Assembly (NCBI RefSeq): GCF_010725885.1
Contig: NZ_AP022600.1
Location: 2,232,001-2,296,000 of the forward strand
Direction of reading: 5' to 3'
From: Mycolicibacterium tokaiense
Lineage (GTDB): Bacteria; Actinomycetota; Actinomycetes; Mycobacteriales; Mycobacteriaceae
Length of the DNA stretch: 64,000 bases
Positions 19,625 through 31,903 of the stretch are shown one piece after another; position 1 is the stretch's first letter, and each line of letters begins with the position of its first letter. A model generated the notes under the pieces. That model saw only the letters and a program-made list of their open reading frames with translations, did no database searches and was not told the origin of the DNA. The position numbers and the translations under genes were made by a program.

Positions 19625-20410
19625 GTGCTGGAAACCGAACCTCCCCGCCAACTCCCGCCGGAGATCTATCGCCGACGCCGGGCGTTGGCTCTGGGTATCG
19701 CGGTTTTTGTCATCGTCGTCGTGGTGGCGATCGTCCTTGTCGTGGTGACCAGCGGCGGGTCCTCCGAGCCGCAGAACACCGCCGACGACCAGCCCAACAC
19801 CGCTCAGGGACCGCTGGCGCCCACGCCCACTCCCGAGGTGAAGTCGCCGGTCGTGCCACCGGCGGTGGACGCCCCGGCGGCCACGCCGACGCCCACCGTG
19901 GCGGTCGTGCCGCCGCCGGTGCTGCAGGAGGGCGAGGACTGCCCGGATTCCACGCTGGCCGTCAAGGGCATCACCAGCCAGCCCCAGTACGCGATGGGCG
20001 ACCAGCCGAAGTTCACCATGGTCGTCACCAACATCGGTCTGGTGGCCTGTCAGCGCGACGTCGGCGCTGCCGTGCTGGCTGCCTACGTCTACTCACTGGA
20101 CAACCAGCGGCTGTGGTCCAACCTGGACTGCGCGCCGTCCAACGAAACCCTGGTCAAGACGTTCGCCCCGGGCGAGCAAGTCACCACCGAGGTGACCTGG
20201 ACCGGGATGGGTTCCGAGCCGCAGTGCCCGCTGCCCCGTCAGCCGATCGGTCCCGGTACCTACAACCTGGTGGTTCAGTTGGGCAACCTGCGGTCGGCCA
20301 CCGTGCCGTTCATCATGGCCGATCCCAACGCGCCGCCGGCGGGCGTGCCGGCACCGGTGGGTCCGCTGCCGGGGCCTGCGCAGGCTCCGGCGCCCGCCCC
20401 GGTCGGCTGA
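19625..20410 (+). CDS. Single-pass membrane protein with secreted domain (Rv3587c-like)
   Basis: A 261-residue protein: short cytosolic N-terminus with RRRR, one transmembrane helix (about 23-45), a proline/threonine-rich stalk (50-105), an extracytoplasmic beta-rich domain with paired cysteines (from CPDSTLAVKGI on), and a Pro/Ala tail. The layout and its place next to canB and disA match the conserved membrane protein Rv3587c. Function unknown; a wall- or periplasm-facing binding domain is likely. It ends four bases from convergent disA. Confidence 0.85.
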   Translation: MLETEPPRQLPPEIYRRRRALALGIAVFVIVVVVAIVLVVVTSGGSSEPQNTADDQPNTAQGPLAPTPTPEVKSPVVPPAVDAPAATPTPTVAVVPPPVLQEGEDCPDSTLAVKGITSQPQYAMGDQPKFTMVVTNIGLVACQRDVGAAVLAAYVYSLDNQRLWSNLDCAPSNETLVKTFAPGEQVTTEVTWTGMGSEPQCPLPRQPIGPGTYNLVVQLGNLRSATVPFIMADPNAPPAGVPAPVGPLPGPAQAPAPAPVG

Positions 20411-20414
20411 TCGG

Positions 20415-21497
20415 CTAAGCCAGCCGGTCGGCGATCGTCGACTCGGCGAGCTGGGAGAGCCCCTCCCGAACGTGGCGGGCCCACATGGCGCCGATGCCCT
20501 CCACCTGCTGCAGGTCGGTGGCGCTGGCGGCCAGCAGCCCCTGCAGCGATCCGAACGACCGGACCAGCAGGTCCACGTGGGCGAACTGCAGTCGCGGGAT
20601 GCCGGCCATGGCGCGGTACCCCCGGGCGGCAAGCGAGATGTCTTGCGCCTCCGCGGTGGACGGATAGCCGAACACCCGCGCCAGCGCCGTGAAATCCAGC
20701 AGCTCGGTGTCCGACAGGGTGTCCAGCTCGTCGAGGGTGCTGGCCACCTGCGCCTTGGTCGGCGGTTCGGGGTTGGCATGGTAGTCGCGCATGATCAGCT
20801 CGCGGGCGGTGTCATTGCCACCCAGCAATTCCTCGAGCTGCAGCCGCAGCTGCCGGCCGTCGGTACCGAGTTCCACGGCGTCGTTGTCGATCTCCTGGCT
20901 GATCCGCCGCACCATCTCGAGTCGCTGCACCACCGTCATCACGTCCCGCAGTGTCACGAAGTCCTCGATCTCCGCGGTGGACAGCTGCCGGCTCACCTCG
21001 TCGAGCCGGGTCTTGTAGCGCTCCAGGGTGGCGATGGCCTGATTGGCCCGCGACAGGATGGTCGCCGAGTCCGCCACCACGTGCCGCTCGCCGGCGACGT
21101 ACACCGTGACGATGCTCATCGAGTGGCTGACCGAGATCACCGGATACCCGGTCTGGATGGCCGAACGTTCCGCCGAGCGGTGCCGGGTGCCCGATTCGTC
21201 GGTGGGGATCGACGGGTCCGGCACCAGCTGCACGTTGGCCCGCATGATCCGGCTGCCGTCGGAGGACAGCACCACCGCGCCGTCCATCTTCGACAGTTCG
21301 CGCAGCCGGGTGGGCGCGTAGCGGACGTCGATGGCGAAGCCACCGTCGCAGATGGCCTCCACGCTGTCGTCGTACCCGAGCACGATCAGCGCCCCGGTGC
21401 GGCCGCGCAGGATGCGTTCCAAACCGTCGCGCAGCGCGGTGCCGGGCGCCAGGCGCCCGACTGTCTCACGCAGTGTCGGCTTGTTGGTCGGCGTCAC
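20415..21497 (-). CDS. disA: Diadenylate cyclase DisA
   Basis: Makes c-di-AMP from two ATP and scans DNA for branched structures. The N-terminal DAC domain has the catalytic DGA (KMDGAVV) and RHRSAE motifs; a helical linker (150-280) and a C-terminal helix-hairpin-helix DNA-binding domain ([12 protein letters not shown]) follow. 360 residues, full length. It overlaps the radA stop by four bases (ATGA), so the two are co-translated; RadA modulates DisA in other bacteria. With the two GGDEF proteins in this window, both c-di-AMP and c-di-GMP synthesis are represented. Confidence 0.97.
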   Translation of the reverse strand: MTPTNKPTLRETVGRLAPGTALRDGLERILRGRTGALIVLGYDDSVEAICDGGFAIDVRYAPTRLRELSKMDGAVVLSSDGSRIMRANVQLVPDPSIPTDESGTRHRSAERSAIQTGYPVISVSHSMSIVTVYVAGERHVVADSATILSRANQAIATLERYKTRLDEVSRQLSTAEIEDFVTLRDVMTVVQRLEMVRRISQEIDNDAVELGTDGRQLRLQLEELLGGNDTARELIMRDYHANPEPPTKAQVASTLDELDTLSDTELLDFTALARVFGYPSTAEAQDISLAARGYRAMAGIPRLQFAHVDLLVRSFGSLQGLLAASATDLQQVEGIGAMWARHVREGLSQLAESTIADRLA

Positions 21498-22996
21498 AGG
21501 AAGTCATTGTCGCCTGTGCCGTCGACTCGTGTGCCACCGTCCACCACTTTGAGGTCCGGCCGCGCACCCATGCGTACCTCCAGGGGTTTGCTGGACGGCT
21601 GGACGGCGATGTTGAACATGGCCCGCAGGGCGGCGCTGACGGTGGACGCCTCGAGGATGTGCATGTTCTTGATGCCCTTGTTCTTCGGTGGCATGGCACC
21701 CGGCGGGACGATCGCCCGGGTGAAGCCCAGCCGTGACGCCTCGGCCAGGCGGCGGTCCATCCCGGTGACCCGGCGCAGATCCCCGGCCAAACCCACCTCC
21801 CCGAAGACGATGGTGGACGCCGGCAGGCAGGTCTGGGCGTAGGACGTGGCCATGGCCATGGCCACCGCGAGATCGGCCGAGGGGTCGGTCAGGCGCATAC
21901 CGCCGACGGTGGACAGGTAGATGTCGCGCCTGCCGATGCTCAACCCGGCCCGGGCCTCCAGGACCGCGGCGATCATGGCGGCCCGCGACTGGTCGATCCC
22001 GCTGACCGCCCGCCGGGGCGAGGCCGCCTCCTGCCCGATGAGCGCCTGGATCTCACCGATCAACGGCCGCTTGCCGTCGAGGGCGACGGTGACAGCCGTG
22101 CCGGGAACCGGCTCGGGACGCTGGTCCAGGAACAAGCCCGATGGGTCGGCAACACACTCGATTCCGTTGTCGTGCAACACAAAACAACCCACCTCGTCAG
22201 CGGCGCCGAAGCGGTTCTTGACTCCGCGCACCAGCCGCAGGGTGGTGTTGCGATCACCCTCGAAATGCAGCACCACGTCCACCAGGTGCTCCAGCGAGCG
22301 TGGGCCGGCGATCGCACCCTCCTTGGTGACGTGGCCGACCAGGATGATCGCCACCCCGGGACCCGCTGCGGACTTGGCGTAACCGGTCAGGGCGGTGGTG
22401 ATGGCGCGCACCTGGGTGACCCCGCCGGTGACCCCGTCGGTGTCGGTGGTGGACAGCGTCTGTACCGAGTCGACGATCACCAGGGACGGTTTGACGGCCT
22501 CGATGTGCGCCAGCACGGTGTGCAGGTCCGACTCGGCGGCCAGGAACACCTCGTCATGGCTGCAGCCCGTGCGCTCGGCACGCATCCGGATCTGACCGGC
22601 CGACTCCTCGCCGGAGATGTACAACGCACGCCGGCCCGAGCGAGCCCAGCGGCTCACCACCTCGAGCAACAGGGTGGACTTGCCCACCCCGGGCTCACCG
22701 GCCAGCAGGGTCACCGAGCCGGGGACGATTCCACCGCCGAGGACACGATCGAGTTCGCTGACCCCGGTGACGACGTGCCGGGTGCGGGCCGGATCGACGG
22801 CGCTGATGGGCACGGCGGCCGACGCGGGGGCGATGGCGCGGTGGGTACCGCCGCCGAGGGCCGTGAGGACCGGAGCCTCGTTGACGGTGCCCCAGGTGCC
22901 GCACTCGGGGCACCGGCCCACCCACTTGGCCATGACGTGCTGGCACTCCGAACAGCGGTACTGCGAGCGCGCCTTGGTGCCACCGGTTTTAGCCAC
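21494..22996 (-). CDS. radA: DNA repair ATPase RadA (Sms)
   Basis: RecA-like helicase that helps branch migration in recombination repair. The 500 residues show an N-terminal four-cysteine zinc finger (YRCSECQ...CPECGTWG), Walker [10 protein letters not shown], the RadA-specific KNRFG motif and a C-terminal Lon-protease-like domain. The start is the GTG at 22996, preceded on its strand by TACGGT and six bases. It forms an operon with disA. Confidence 0.96.
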   Translation of the reverse strand: MAKTGGTKARSQYRCSECQHVMAKWVGRCPECGTWGTVNEAPVLTALGGGTHRAIAPASAAVPISAVDPARTRHVVTGVSELDRVLGGGIVPGSVTLLAGEPGVGKSTLLLEVVSRWARSGRRALYISGEESAGQIRMRAERTGCSHDEVFLAAESDLHTVLAHIEAVKPSLVIVDSVQTLSTTDTDGVTGGVTQVRAITTALTGYAKSAAGPGVAIILVGHVTKEGAIAGPRSLEHLVDVVLHFEGDRNTTLRLVRGVKNRFGAADEVGCFVLHDNGIECVADPSGLFLDQRPEPVPGTAVTVALDGKRPLIGEIQALIGQEAASPRRAVSGIDQSRAAMIAAVLEARAGLSIGRRDIYLSTVGGMRLTDPSADLAVAMAMATSYAQTCLPASTIVFGEVGLAGDLRRVTGMDRRLAEASRLGFTRAIVPPGAMPPKNKGIKNMHILEASTVSAALRAMFNIAVQPSSKPLEVRMGARPDLKVVDGGTRVDGTGDNDFL

Positions 22997-23008
22997 GGCG
23001 TGACCGTA
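22997..23008 (-). promoter_or_regulatory. Leaderless promoter -10 of radA
   Basis: Reverse-strand TACGGT (23003-23008) then six bases to the GTG. Confidence 0.45.
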
Positions 23009-23115
23009 TCCGCTGGGTCCGACACATCAGGTGTCGGACACGCGTGGCCGTGAAGCTGATGCCGGTGGGCCGGCCCGCCCTCCCCGGCTCCTCGGTCGCC
23101 GCATCGGCGACCGAC

Positions 23116-23691
23116 CTAGTGCCCGCCCTCGTGGCTCTCGCCCGGACCGACGCCGGTGGCCGCCTGCCGTCCGGCGTTGCCCGCCGAGATGGGAACGTCG
23201 AGCACCTTGTCGCCGGCCCGCTCGAAGGTGAACGTGAACGGGTACGTCAAACCATTGCTGATGGGCTCGGAGAGCGCCACGGTGGCCTCGGCGCCGTCGG
23301 CGCTCTCCTTGAGCGCAGCCAACTCCTCGACACCATCGGGCATGCCCACCTCGAGCAGGCCGTTGGGAGCGATCTCGGTGTTGCCGGTCAGCGTCACCGT
23401 GCCCACGTCGGAGGTGATGCGCACCAGACGATCGGCGGTGTCGGGCGACTGGTTGGTGGCGGTGAAGATCAGGTCGACATCGGTGCCGGGTTCCAGTGCG
23501 TCGGTGGTCTGCACGGCCTGGATGTGCACGTTGCGCAACGTCACGCTCTCGACGGTGCCGCCGGTGCCGTTGATGGCGGGCTCCTGGGTGGCCACCTGTG
23601 AGATCTGGCCTGCGCCGCACCCCACCAGCGCGGTGACGGCGCACGCCGAGAGCAGGGAGATCCCGAAGGTCTTCTTGATGGTGCTGTCCAT
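23116..23691 (-). CDS. lpqE: Lipoprotein LpqE-like
   Basis: A 191-residue exported lipoprotein: basic N-terminus, hydrophobic core and lipobox ALVGC at about residue 25, then a beta-sandwich-like domain with NQSPDTADRLVRITSD and a C-terminal PISAGNA, as in M. tuberculosis LpqE (Rv3584). The family resembles PCu(A)C copper-chaperone folds, but the usual metal-binding methionine/histidine motif is not evident, so no function is claimed. The ATG at 23691 gives the best signal peptide; an in-frame upstream start would add 11 residues before it. Confidence 0.82.
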   Translation of the reverse strand: MDSTIKKTFGISLLSACAVTALVGCGAGQISQVATQEPAINGTGGTVESVTLRNVHIQAVQTTDALEPGTDVDLIFTATNQSPDTADRLVRITSDVGTVTLTGNTEIAPNGLLEVGMPDGVEELAALKESADGAEATVALSEPISNGLTYPFTFTFERAGDKVLDVPISAGNAGRQAATGVGPGESHEGGH

Positions 23692-24485
<794 letters not shown>

Positions 24486-24487
24486 CG

Positions 24488-25150
24488 GTGTCCACTGTTG
24501 CGATAGTTCCGGCCGCCGGTTCCGGTGAACGGCTGGCGGCCGGAATTCCCAAAGCCTTTGTCCATCTGGGCGGGCTCACCCTGATCGAACGGGCCATCAC
24601 GGGTCTGCGGGAATCGGGCGTGGTGGACGCCGTCGTGGTGGCGGTGCCACCCACCCGCACCGACGAATCGTCGCTGATCCTCAAGCATCCGGACTTCGAC
24701 GTCCGCGTGGTGGCCGGTGGTGCCGACCGCACCGAATCCGTCCGTGCCGCGCTCGACGCCGCGTCGGACGCAGATCTGGTGCTGGTCCACGATGCCGCCC
24801 GTCCACTCACACCGCCGGCGCTGATAGCTCGCGTGGTCGAAGCCCTCCGGGCGGGACACACCGCCGTGGTGCCCGCGATCCCGCTGGCGGACACCATCAA
24901 GGCGGTCGACGCCAACGGCGTGGTGCTCGGTACCCCCGAGCGCGCAGGTCTGCGTGCGGTGCAGACACCCCAGGGCTTCAGCGCCGACGTGTTGCGTCGC
25001 GCCTATGGCCGTACCGGTGCCTTCACCGACGACGCCTCCATGGTCGAGAGCATCGGCGGTCAGGTACAGACGGTCCCGGGGGATCCGCTGGCCTTCAAGA
25101 TCACCACGCCGATGGACCTGGTGCTGGCCGAGGCCCTGGTGGGCGCGTGA
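24488..25150 (+). CDS. ispD: 2-C-methyl-D-erythritol 4-phosphate cytidylyltransferase
   Basis: Third enzyme of the MEP route to isoprenoids; adds CMP to methylerythritol phosphate. The 220 residues begin with the CTP-binding [17 protein letters not shown] and include VHDAARPL and [13 protein letters not shown]. The GTG at 24488 follows the carD stop by two bases, and its own stop overlaps the ispF GTG, so carD-ispD-ispF read as one unit. Confidence 0.95.
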   Translation: MSTVAIVPAAGSGERLAAGIPKAFVHLGGLTLIERAITGLRESGVVDAVVVAVPPTRTDESSLILKHPDFDVRVVAGGADRTESVRAALDAASDADLVLVHDAARPLTPPALIARVVEALRAGHTAVVPAIPLADTIKAVDANGVVLGTPERAGLRAVQTPQGFSADVLRRAYGRTGAFTDDASMVESIGGQVQTVPGDPLAFKITTPMDLVLAEALVGA

Positions 25151-25632
25151 CGATCCCCAGAGTGGGTTTGGGCACCGACGTGCACCCCATCGAGCCCGGT
25201 CGGCCCTGCTGGCTGTTGGGCCTGCTGTTCGACGGCGCTGACGGCTGCGCCGGCCATTCCGACGGCGACGTGGCCGCCCACGCCCTGTGCGACGCGCTGC
25301 TCTCGGCGGCCGGGCAGGGCGACATCGGCGGCGTGTTCGGCGTCGAAGATCCCCGCTGGGCCGGGGTGACGGGCGCGGCCATGCTGCGCCACGTGCGCAC
25401 CCTGCTGTCCGAAAACGGCTACCAGATCGGCAATGCCGTGGTGCAGGTGATCAGCAACCGTCCCAAGGTCGGCCCGCGCCGCAACGAGGCGCAACGGCTG
25501 CTCTCCGAGCTGTTGGGCGCGCCGGTGTCGGTGTCGGCCACCACCACCGACGGCCTCGGGCTCACCGGTCGCGGCGAGGGGATGGCCGCGGTGGCGACCG
25601 CTCTGGTGTTGCCGATGACGGCCGGGGCGTAA
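25147..25632 (+). CDS. ispF: 2-C-methyl-D-erythritol 2,4-cyclodiphosphate synthase
   Basis: Next-but-one MEP-pathway enzyme, a zinc-dependent trimer. The metal ligands are in GTDVHPI (Asp, His) and the later histidine of [36 protein letters not shown] closes the active site. 161 residues. GTG start shared with the ispD stop (four-base overlap). Confidence 0.95.
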   Translation: MTIPRVGLGTDVHPIEPGRPCWLLGLLFDGADGCAGHSDGDVAAHALCDALLSAAGQGDIGGVFGVEDPRWAGVTGAAMLRHVRTLLSENGYQIGNAVVQVISNRPKVGPRRNEAQRLLSELLGAPVSVSATTTDGLGLTGRGEGMAAVATALVLPMTAGA

Positions 25633-25640
25633 TCGGCCGG

Positions 25641-25654
25641 TAAGCTGGCACGTC
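25641..25654 (+). promoter_or_regulatory. Leaderless promoter -10 of cysS (TAAGCT, 8 nt before GTG)
   Basis: TAAGCT at 25641-25646 and an eight-base spacer, the same -10 and spacing as at lysS, the other aminoacyl-tRNA synthetase gene in the window. Confidence 0.5.
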
Positions 25655-27064
<1,410 letters not shown>

Positions 27065-27066
27065 AG

Positions 27067-28008
27067 GTGGCGGGCAACTCGCAGCGGCGCGGCGCAATCC
27101 GCAAAGCCGGAACCAAGAAGGGCCCCACCGTGGGCTCGGGCGGTGTTCGCCGCCGGGGGCTCGAAGGCCGTGGCGCGACGCCGCCGGCCCACGAACGTCC
27201 CAACCACCCCGCCGCCAAGCGGGCCAACAAGGCCGCCCGATCGGCGCAGGGGCGGCAGAAGAAGACCGACGAGACCGAGATGGTGCTCGGTCGCAACCCG
27301 GTGGTCGAGTGCCTGCGGGCCGGGGTGCCCGCCACCGCGCTGTTCGTGGCACTGGGCGCCGACGCCGATGAGCGGCTCACCGAATCCGTCACCCGCGCAG
27401 CTGATTCCGGCATCCCGATCCTGGAGGTGCCGCGCACCGACCTGGACCGGATGAGCACCAACGGGCTGCACCAGGGCATCGCCCTACAGGTGCCCCCGTA
27501 CATCTACGCCCATCCCGACGACATGCTGCGCAACGCCAAAACCGACGTGCATCCCGCGCTGCTGGTCGCGCTGGACAACATCTCCGATCCGCGCAACCTC
27601 GGCGCCATCGTGCGTTCGGTGGCGGCCTTCGGCGGGCACGGTGTGGTGATCCCGCAGCGCCGGTCGGCATCGGTGACGGCCGTCGCCTGGCGCACCAGTG
27701 CCGGGGCCGCTGCCCGGTTGCCGGTAGCCCGCGCCACCAATCTCAATCGGACACTGAAGGATTGGGCCGACGCCGGCCTCACCGTCATCGGCCTGGATGC
27801 CGAGGGTGACACCACGCTGGACCAGCTCGATGCCACCGGCCCCACGGTGGTGGTCGTCGGGTCCGAAGGCAAGGGTCTATCACGGTTGGTGCGCGCACAC
27901 TGCGACGCCATCGTCTCGATCCCGATGGCCGGCCCCACCGAATCGCTGAACGCCTCGGTGGCCGCCGGCGTGGTGCTTGCCGAGATCGCCCGCCAGCGCC
28001 GCAGTTGA
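27067..28008 (+). CDS. rlmB: 23S rRNA 2'-O-methyltransferase, RlmB/TrmH (SpoU) family
   Basis: A 313-residue SPOUT methyltransferase. A basic, disordered N-terminal extension (1-70, rich in Arg, Gly and Lys) precedes the substrate-binding domain ([14 protein letters not shown]) and the SpoU catalytic domain with the three motifs: [28 protein letters not shown] and [15 protein letters not shown] (deep trefoil knot). By family it methylates a ribose in 23S rRNA. The GTG at 27067 follows the cysS stop by two bases, with GAGG overlapping that stop; a longer upstream frame inside cysS is rejected. Confidence 0.9.
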   Translation: MAGNSQRRGAIRKAGTKKGPTVGSGGVRRRGLEGRGATPPAHERPNHPAAKRANKAARSAQGRQKKTDETEMVLGRNPVVECLRAGVPATALFVALGADADERLTESVTRAADSGIPILEVPRTDLDRMSTNGLHQGIALQVPPYIYAHPDDMLRNAKTDVHPALLVALDNISDPRNLGAIVRSVAAFGGHGVVIPQRRSASVTAVAWRTSAGAAARLPVARATNLNRTLKDWADAGLTVIGLDAEGDTTLDQLDATGPTVVVVGSEGKGLSRLVRAHCDAIVSIPMAGPTESLNASVAAGVVLAEIARQRRS

Positions 28009-28058
28009 ACTTCCGGTGACATCTGTCCTTCGTAGTGCTCTCCGGCGCTGAACGCCGC

Positions 28059-28072
28059 TAACGTCTCAGGGT
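28059..28072 (+). promoter_or_regulatory. Leaderless promoter -10 (TAACGT, 8 nt before GTG)
   Basis: TAACGT at 28059-28064 then eight bases and the GTG at 28073. Confidence 0.5.
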
Positions 28073-29041
28073 GTGCGCACTTTCGCCGCAGCGGCGGCTC
28101 TGATGTTCGCGGTCTCCCAGGCGCCGGTGGCGTCGGCGGATCCGGGGGAATTCGATCTGCAGTCCCACCGCGGCGGTCGGGGGGAGACCACCGAGGAGTC
28201 CCTGCGCGCATTCGCCAAATCACTCGAACTCGGTGTCAGCACACTGGAACTCGACATCGTGGTCTCCGCGGACAACCAGCCGATGGTGTGGCACGACCCG
28301 ATGATCCAGGCCGACAAGTGCGCCGATACCGCGCCGGCGTTCCCCGGTGACCCCGCCTATCCGTACGTCGGCAAGCTGGTGGTGGATCTGACCACCGCGC
28401 AGCTGCGCACCTTGGACTGCGGCAAGCTGCTGGCGGCGTATCCCGATGCCGAAGTGGTGCACGGCAACCGGATTGCCACCTTGCCCGAGGTGTTCGCGCT
28501 CGCGGACTCCTACGGGGCGCAGGTCCGCTACAACATCGAGACCAAGGTGGAGGCGGATGCACCGGAGAAGTCGGCGCCGCCGCAGCGTTTCGTCGAGGTG
28601 ATCCTGGCTGCGGTGCGGGCGGCGAACAAGACCCCGTACGTCGAGATCCAGAGCTTCGACTGGCGCACGCTGCCGATGGTCCGGGCCGCGGATCCCACGA
28701 TCCCGCTGGTGGCCCTGTGGGACGACACCACCTGGGTGCCGGGGTCGCCGTGGCTGAACGGGGTGGATCCCGCGGTGGTCACCGACCCGATCGAGGGTGT
28801 GCTGGCGGTGGGTGCCGACGTCGCCTCACCCAATTACAAGCTGGTAAACGCCGCCCTGATCCAGCGGGCGCACGCGGCGGGGTTGACGGTGGTGCCGTGG
28901 ACGGTCAACGACGCCGACTCGATGAACGCGCTGATCGACCTGGGCGTCGACGGCCTGATCACCGACTACCCGACGCTGTTGCGTCAGGTGATGGCCGAAC
29001 GAGGCATGCCGCTACCGCCGGCCTACCAGCGGCGCACCTAA
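28073..29041 (+). CDS. Secreted glycerophosphodiester phosphodiesterase
   Basis: A 322-residue exported enzyme splitting glycerophosphodiesters into glycerol-3-phosphate and an alcohol. Signal peptide with ASADP cleavage region (about residue 22-23), then the GDPD TIM-barrel: [18 protein letters not shown] with the catalytic His-Arg and first Glu, LELDIV with the metal-binding Glu-x-Asp, and the second histidine in WHDPM. Related to GlpQ. It is convergent with the ArsB-like gene, overlapping it by four bases. Role: scavenging of phospholipid breakdown products outside the cell. Confidence 0.9.
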   Translation: MRTFAAAAALMFAVSQAPVASADPGEFDLQSHRGGRGETTEESLRAFAKSLELGVSTLELDIVVSADNQPMVWHDPMIQADKCADTAPAFPGDPAYPYVGKLVVDLTTAQLRTLDCGKLLAAYPDAEVVHGNRIATLPEVFALADSYGAQVRYNIETKVEADAPEKSAPPQRFVEVILAAVRAANKTPYVEIQSFDWRTLPMVRAADPTIPLVALWDDTTWVPGSPWLNGVDPAVVTDPIEGVLAVGADVASPNYKLVNAALIQRAHAAGLTVVPWTVNDADSMNALIDLGVDGLITDYPTLLRQVMAERGMPLPPAYQRRT

Positions 29042-30288
29042 CCCACTCCGAACACCGCGACCGAACCCCAGAGCGCCAGCACGGCCAGCACCAGCGATGC
29101 CGGCACCGTCAGCAGTCCCAGCAGGCTGAACTCGACGGCGTTGGTGCGGGCGCCGCGGTCGGTCAGAACCCGGCGCCACAACAGGTTCGACAGCGAACCG
29201 ACGTAAGTCAGGTTGGGTCCGATGTTGACCCCGATCAGCACAGCCAGCACCGCTGCGGGCCCGGCCGGCATCACCAGCGGCAGCAGCACCAGCACCGCGG
29301 GCAGGTTGTTGACCACGTTGGCCAGCACGGCCGCCACCGCGGCATACGCCAGTAGTGCCGCCAGCCCCGTTCCCGACGGCAACACCCGCTGCATGGCCGA
29401 TTCCAGACCGGCGGCCATCACGGCCTGCACCACCACGCCCAGTGCCAGGACGAAGGCCAGGAACGGCACATTGGCCGACCGGAGGATCCCGGTCAAGGTG
29501 CTGCGCTTCTGGGCCAGACTGCGGGCCCCCAGCACCAGGACACCGGCCAGCGCCGCCCACACCGGCTCCACCCCCAGGAACGAGGTGGCCGCGAACCCGG
29601 CCAGCGTCAGCCCCAGCACCACCAGGACGAACACCGGCAGCTCGGGTTTGTTGACCGGGTCGGTCTGCGGCACCGGGGCCAGGTCCTTGCGCAACGCCAG
29701 CCGCAGCAGCACGTACTCCGCAGCCACGGCCACCACCCAGGGCGCGGCCATCAACAGGGTGAACTGCACGAAGGACAGGTCGAGCACGGCGAAGGCCAGC
29801 AGGTTGGTCAGGTTCGACACCGGCAGCAACAGCGACGCGGTGTTCGACAGGTGCGCGGTGGCGTAGGCATGCGGGCGTGCCGGTACCCGCAGGGTCGCCG
29901 CGGTGGCCAGCACCACCGGGGTCAGCAGCACCACCGTGGCGTCCAGCGACAGCACGGCGGTGGTGGCCGAGGCGAGCAGGAAGACCTGCCCCAACATGCG
30001 GGTCGGCGCGCCGGCGCTGGCCCGGGCCATCAGCGCCCCGAACGCGCCGAAGAGCCCTTCGTCGTCGCAGAGCTGCGCCAGCACCAGCACCGCGGCCAGG
30101 AACGCGACCACCGGCAACAGCCGCTCCGTCTCGGCCAGCGCGTCCTCGGTCGAGACGGCGCCGATCAGGATCAGCAGCAGCGCGGCAGGGACCGCGGCCA
30201 CCGCCTCTGGCCAGCCGCGGGGCCGGGCGATCGCGAACACGAGCACCAGGATCAGCAGCGCTGCCGACAGCAGCAGGGTGCCGGTCAC
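29038..30288 (-). CDS. ArsB/SLC13-type anion transporter (Rv3578-like)
   Basis: A 416-residue inner-membrane protein with about eleven hydrophobic helices and the repeated TVVLLTPVV and [15 protein letters not shown] re-entrant-type segments of the arsenite/citrate permease superfamily (arsB2 in M. tuberculosis annotation). Despite the name there is no arsR or arsC nearby; it is translationally coupled (GTGA overlap) to the metallo-hydrolase gene upstream. Arsenite export is therefore not assured; another anion is possible. Confidence 0.82.
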   Translation of the reverse strand: MTGTLLLSAALLILVLVFAIARPRGWPEAVAAVPAALLLILIGAVSTEDALAETERLLPVVAFLAAVLVLAQLCDDEGLFGAFGALMARASAGAPTRMLGQVFLLASATTAVLSLDATVVLLTPVVLATAATLRVPARPHAYATAHLSNTASLLLPVSNLTNLLAFAVLDLSFVQFTLLMAAPWVVAVAAEYVLLRLALRKDLAPVPQTDPVNKPELPVFVLVVLGLTLAGFAATSFLGVEPVWAALAGVLVLGARSLAQKRSTLTGILRSANVPFLAFVLALGVVVQAVMAAGLESAMQRVLPSGTGLAALLAYAAVAAVLANVVNNLPAVLVLLPLVMPAGPAAVLAVLIGVNIGPNLTYVGSLSNLLWRRVLTDRGARTNAVEFSLLGLLTVPASLVLAVLALWGSVAVFGVG

Positions 30289-31205
30289 GCCCAGGGGTCC
30301 TCGCGGCGCCAGACCGTCGGCAGGTGCAGGCTCACTCCGTCGGTGTCGGCCAGCGCCCGCAGCACCCGTATCGAGCGATCCAGGTCGTCGGCGGCAAAAG
30401 GCAACGCCCGCAGTGGTTTCGACAGCGGACGGAAGAAATCATCCCAGTGGATGCCGATGACGGTGCGCGCACCCACCGCCCGGACGGTGTGTTCCCAGTA
30501 GTCGCGCAGGTAGTTCTCGGGCAATACGCCGAGCTGGCCCACCCCGAGGTAGGCCACTTCGGCGCGCTGCCCGGTCAAGGCTCCCGGCGCGAAGCCGGCG
30601 CTGCCCTGGATCAGCAGGCGGCGCCCGGTGGGCTGATGCGTCACCACCAGAGACCAGGCTTCGCCGCATCGGTAGGCCGATGCCCGTGCCGGGGCGCGCA
30701 GCGGCGCGGTGATGACACCGGGAAACCGGTCCGGGGGACAGTGCTGCGACGCGATCGGGGTCACCGCAAAACTGCCCAGCTCCACCGCGACGCCCGAGGA
30801 GACGATGCGGATGCGGTCTTCGGGCAGGCCGTACCCGCGGCCGATGTTGGCGGTGGATTCGCCGCCGACCAGTTCGGCTCCGGTGCGCTGGGCCACCGCG
30901 GCGCTGTCGAGTGCATGGTCGAAGTGAGTGTGCACCGGCAATACCGCGTCGAGGCGGCGGATACCGGCGCGAGTCAGACAGCCCTCGATGCGGGGAGTCG
31001 ACGGCGCGATCCGGCCCAGCCCCACCCGGGCCAGGCTGGGCCGGGAGAAAAAACCGTCGGTCAGGATGGCCGAGGTGCCGTCGTCCACCAGCAGCGTCGA
31101 GACGCCCAGCCAGGTCACCGACAGCGGTGCCCGCGCGGATGCGGTAGGTATGTCGAACATCGCGGCATGTCCCGTGATCTCGGGCCGGCCGAGTCGAAGT
31201 CGCAC
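30285..31205 (-). CDS. Metallo-beta-lactamase-fold hydrolase (Rv3577-like)
   Basis: A 306-residue enzyme of the metallo-beta-lactamase superfamily with the metal motif HTHFDHALD, a downstream histidine (QHCPPDRF) and the last one in IGIHWDDF. An N-terminal [14 protein letters not shown] strand is typical of UlaG/N-acyl-phosphatidylethanolamine phospholipase-like members. It starts at GTG 31205 with TACAGT seven bases upstream, and its -10 overlaps the end of the zinc-island gene next door. Substrate unknown. Confidence 0.85.
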   Translation of the reverse strand: MRLRLGRPEITGHAAMFDIPTASARAPLSVTWLGVSTLLVDDGTSAILTDGFFSRPSLARVGLGRIAPSTPRIEGCLTRAGIRRLDAVLPVHTHFDHALDSAAVAQRTGAELVGGESTANIGRGYGLPEDRIRIVSSGVAVELGSFAVTPIASQHCPPDRFPGVITAPLRAPARASAYRCGEAWSLVVTHQPTGRRLLIQGSAGFAPGALTGQRAEVAYLGVGQLGVLPENYLRDYWEHTVRAVGARTVIGIHWDDFFRPLSKPLRALPFAADDLDRSIRVLRALADTDGVSLHLPTVWRREDPWA

Positions 31206-31218
31206 CGGACAGACTGTA
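31206..31218 (-). promoter_or_regulatory. Leaderless promoter -10 of the metallo-hydrolase
   Basis: Reverse-strand TACAGT (31213-31218), seven bases, then GTG. Confidence 0.45.
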
Positions 31219-31225
31219 TAGGCCG

Positions 31226-31903
31226 TCAGGACGCGTACGGATTCGGTGGCGTCTCGATCTGCTCGACGGAGTCGATCTGCAGTACCGGGCCGGGCTGGAC
31301 CGCGCCTTCGACCCGCAACCAGGTGTCGTCCGGGTGGCTCGCGGCGGCGCCGGCGGCCGGGCCGACGAGGCGAAGCCGGGCCAGCTGGGCATCGGCGGCG
31401 CAGCAGATGATCACCACTCGACCGAGGTCCACGCCGTCACCGGTGTGGAGGACAAAACCGGAAACGGATATCCGGCGCCCGTCCAACGTGCCTGCGCTGT
31501 CCTGCGCCACCCGCATCAGCACGTCGGGGACGCTGACATCCGGCGCCGGGCCAGGTGGCAGCGCCGGGAACGGGTGGCGGACCGCGGCGGGGGTGACTGA
31601 GGCGGTGGTGTCGACGGCGTGCGCGCCGATGGGAGGCGGGCTGACGAACAGCAGCACCACCACCGGTACCGCCAGCAGCCAGAGCATCCGCGACGGGTGG
31701 TCGTGCTGGTGCCGGGGTGCCCCGCCGCGGCGGATGTCGGCGACGATCGCGAACACCGCCAGCAGGATGACCACCATCGAGCCGGTGAGCAGCCAGGGCA
31801 GCATCGAAGGTTTGACGTAGCGGGTGTACGTGCCGGACCCGATGATCAGCACGCCGCTGACACCGACCAGGAGCAGCAGTACGTTCTCGGTCTCGCGGTT
31901 CAT
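31226..31903 (-). CDS. DUF1980 / TIGR03943 putative permease subunit
   Basis: A 225-residue protein with two or three N-terminal hydrophobic helices (about 8-24, 33-55, 75-90), a histidine-bearing loop (APRHQHDHPS) and a soluble C-terminal OB-like domain with an adjacent cysteine pair (VVIICCAADA). The TIGR03943 family always accompanies a DUF318 permease, and here it overlaps that gene by four bases (ATGA). Its place beside zinc genes and the His loop suggest metal or metal-complex export or import, but no substrate has been fixed for the family to my knowledge. A longer upstream frame inside the permease is rejected. Confidence 0.85.
   Translation of the reverse strand: MNRETENVLLLLVGVSGVLIIGSGTYTRYVKPSMLPWLLTGSMVVILLAVFAIVADIRRGGAPRHQHDHPSRMLWLLAVPVVVLLFVSPPPIGAHAVDTTASVTPAAVRHPFPALPPGPAPDVSVPDVLMRVAQDSAGTLDGRRISVSGFVLHTGDGVDLGRVVIICCAADAQLARLRLVGPAAGAAASHPDDTWLRVEGAVQPGPVLQIDSVEQIETPPNPYAS

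Noticed and set aside
29038..30288. Arsenic resistance operon
   Set aside because: No arsR, arsC or arsenite methyltransferase nearby; only the permease resembles ArsB, so arsenic is not claimed as its substrate.
29877..31820. 647-codon plus-strand frame across the ArsB-like, metallo-hydrolase and DUF1980 genes
   Set aside because: Spans three well-supported minus-strand genes and is low-complexity Pro/Arg/Ser.
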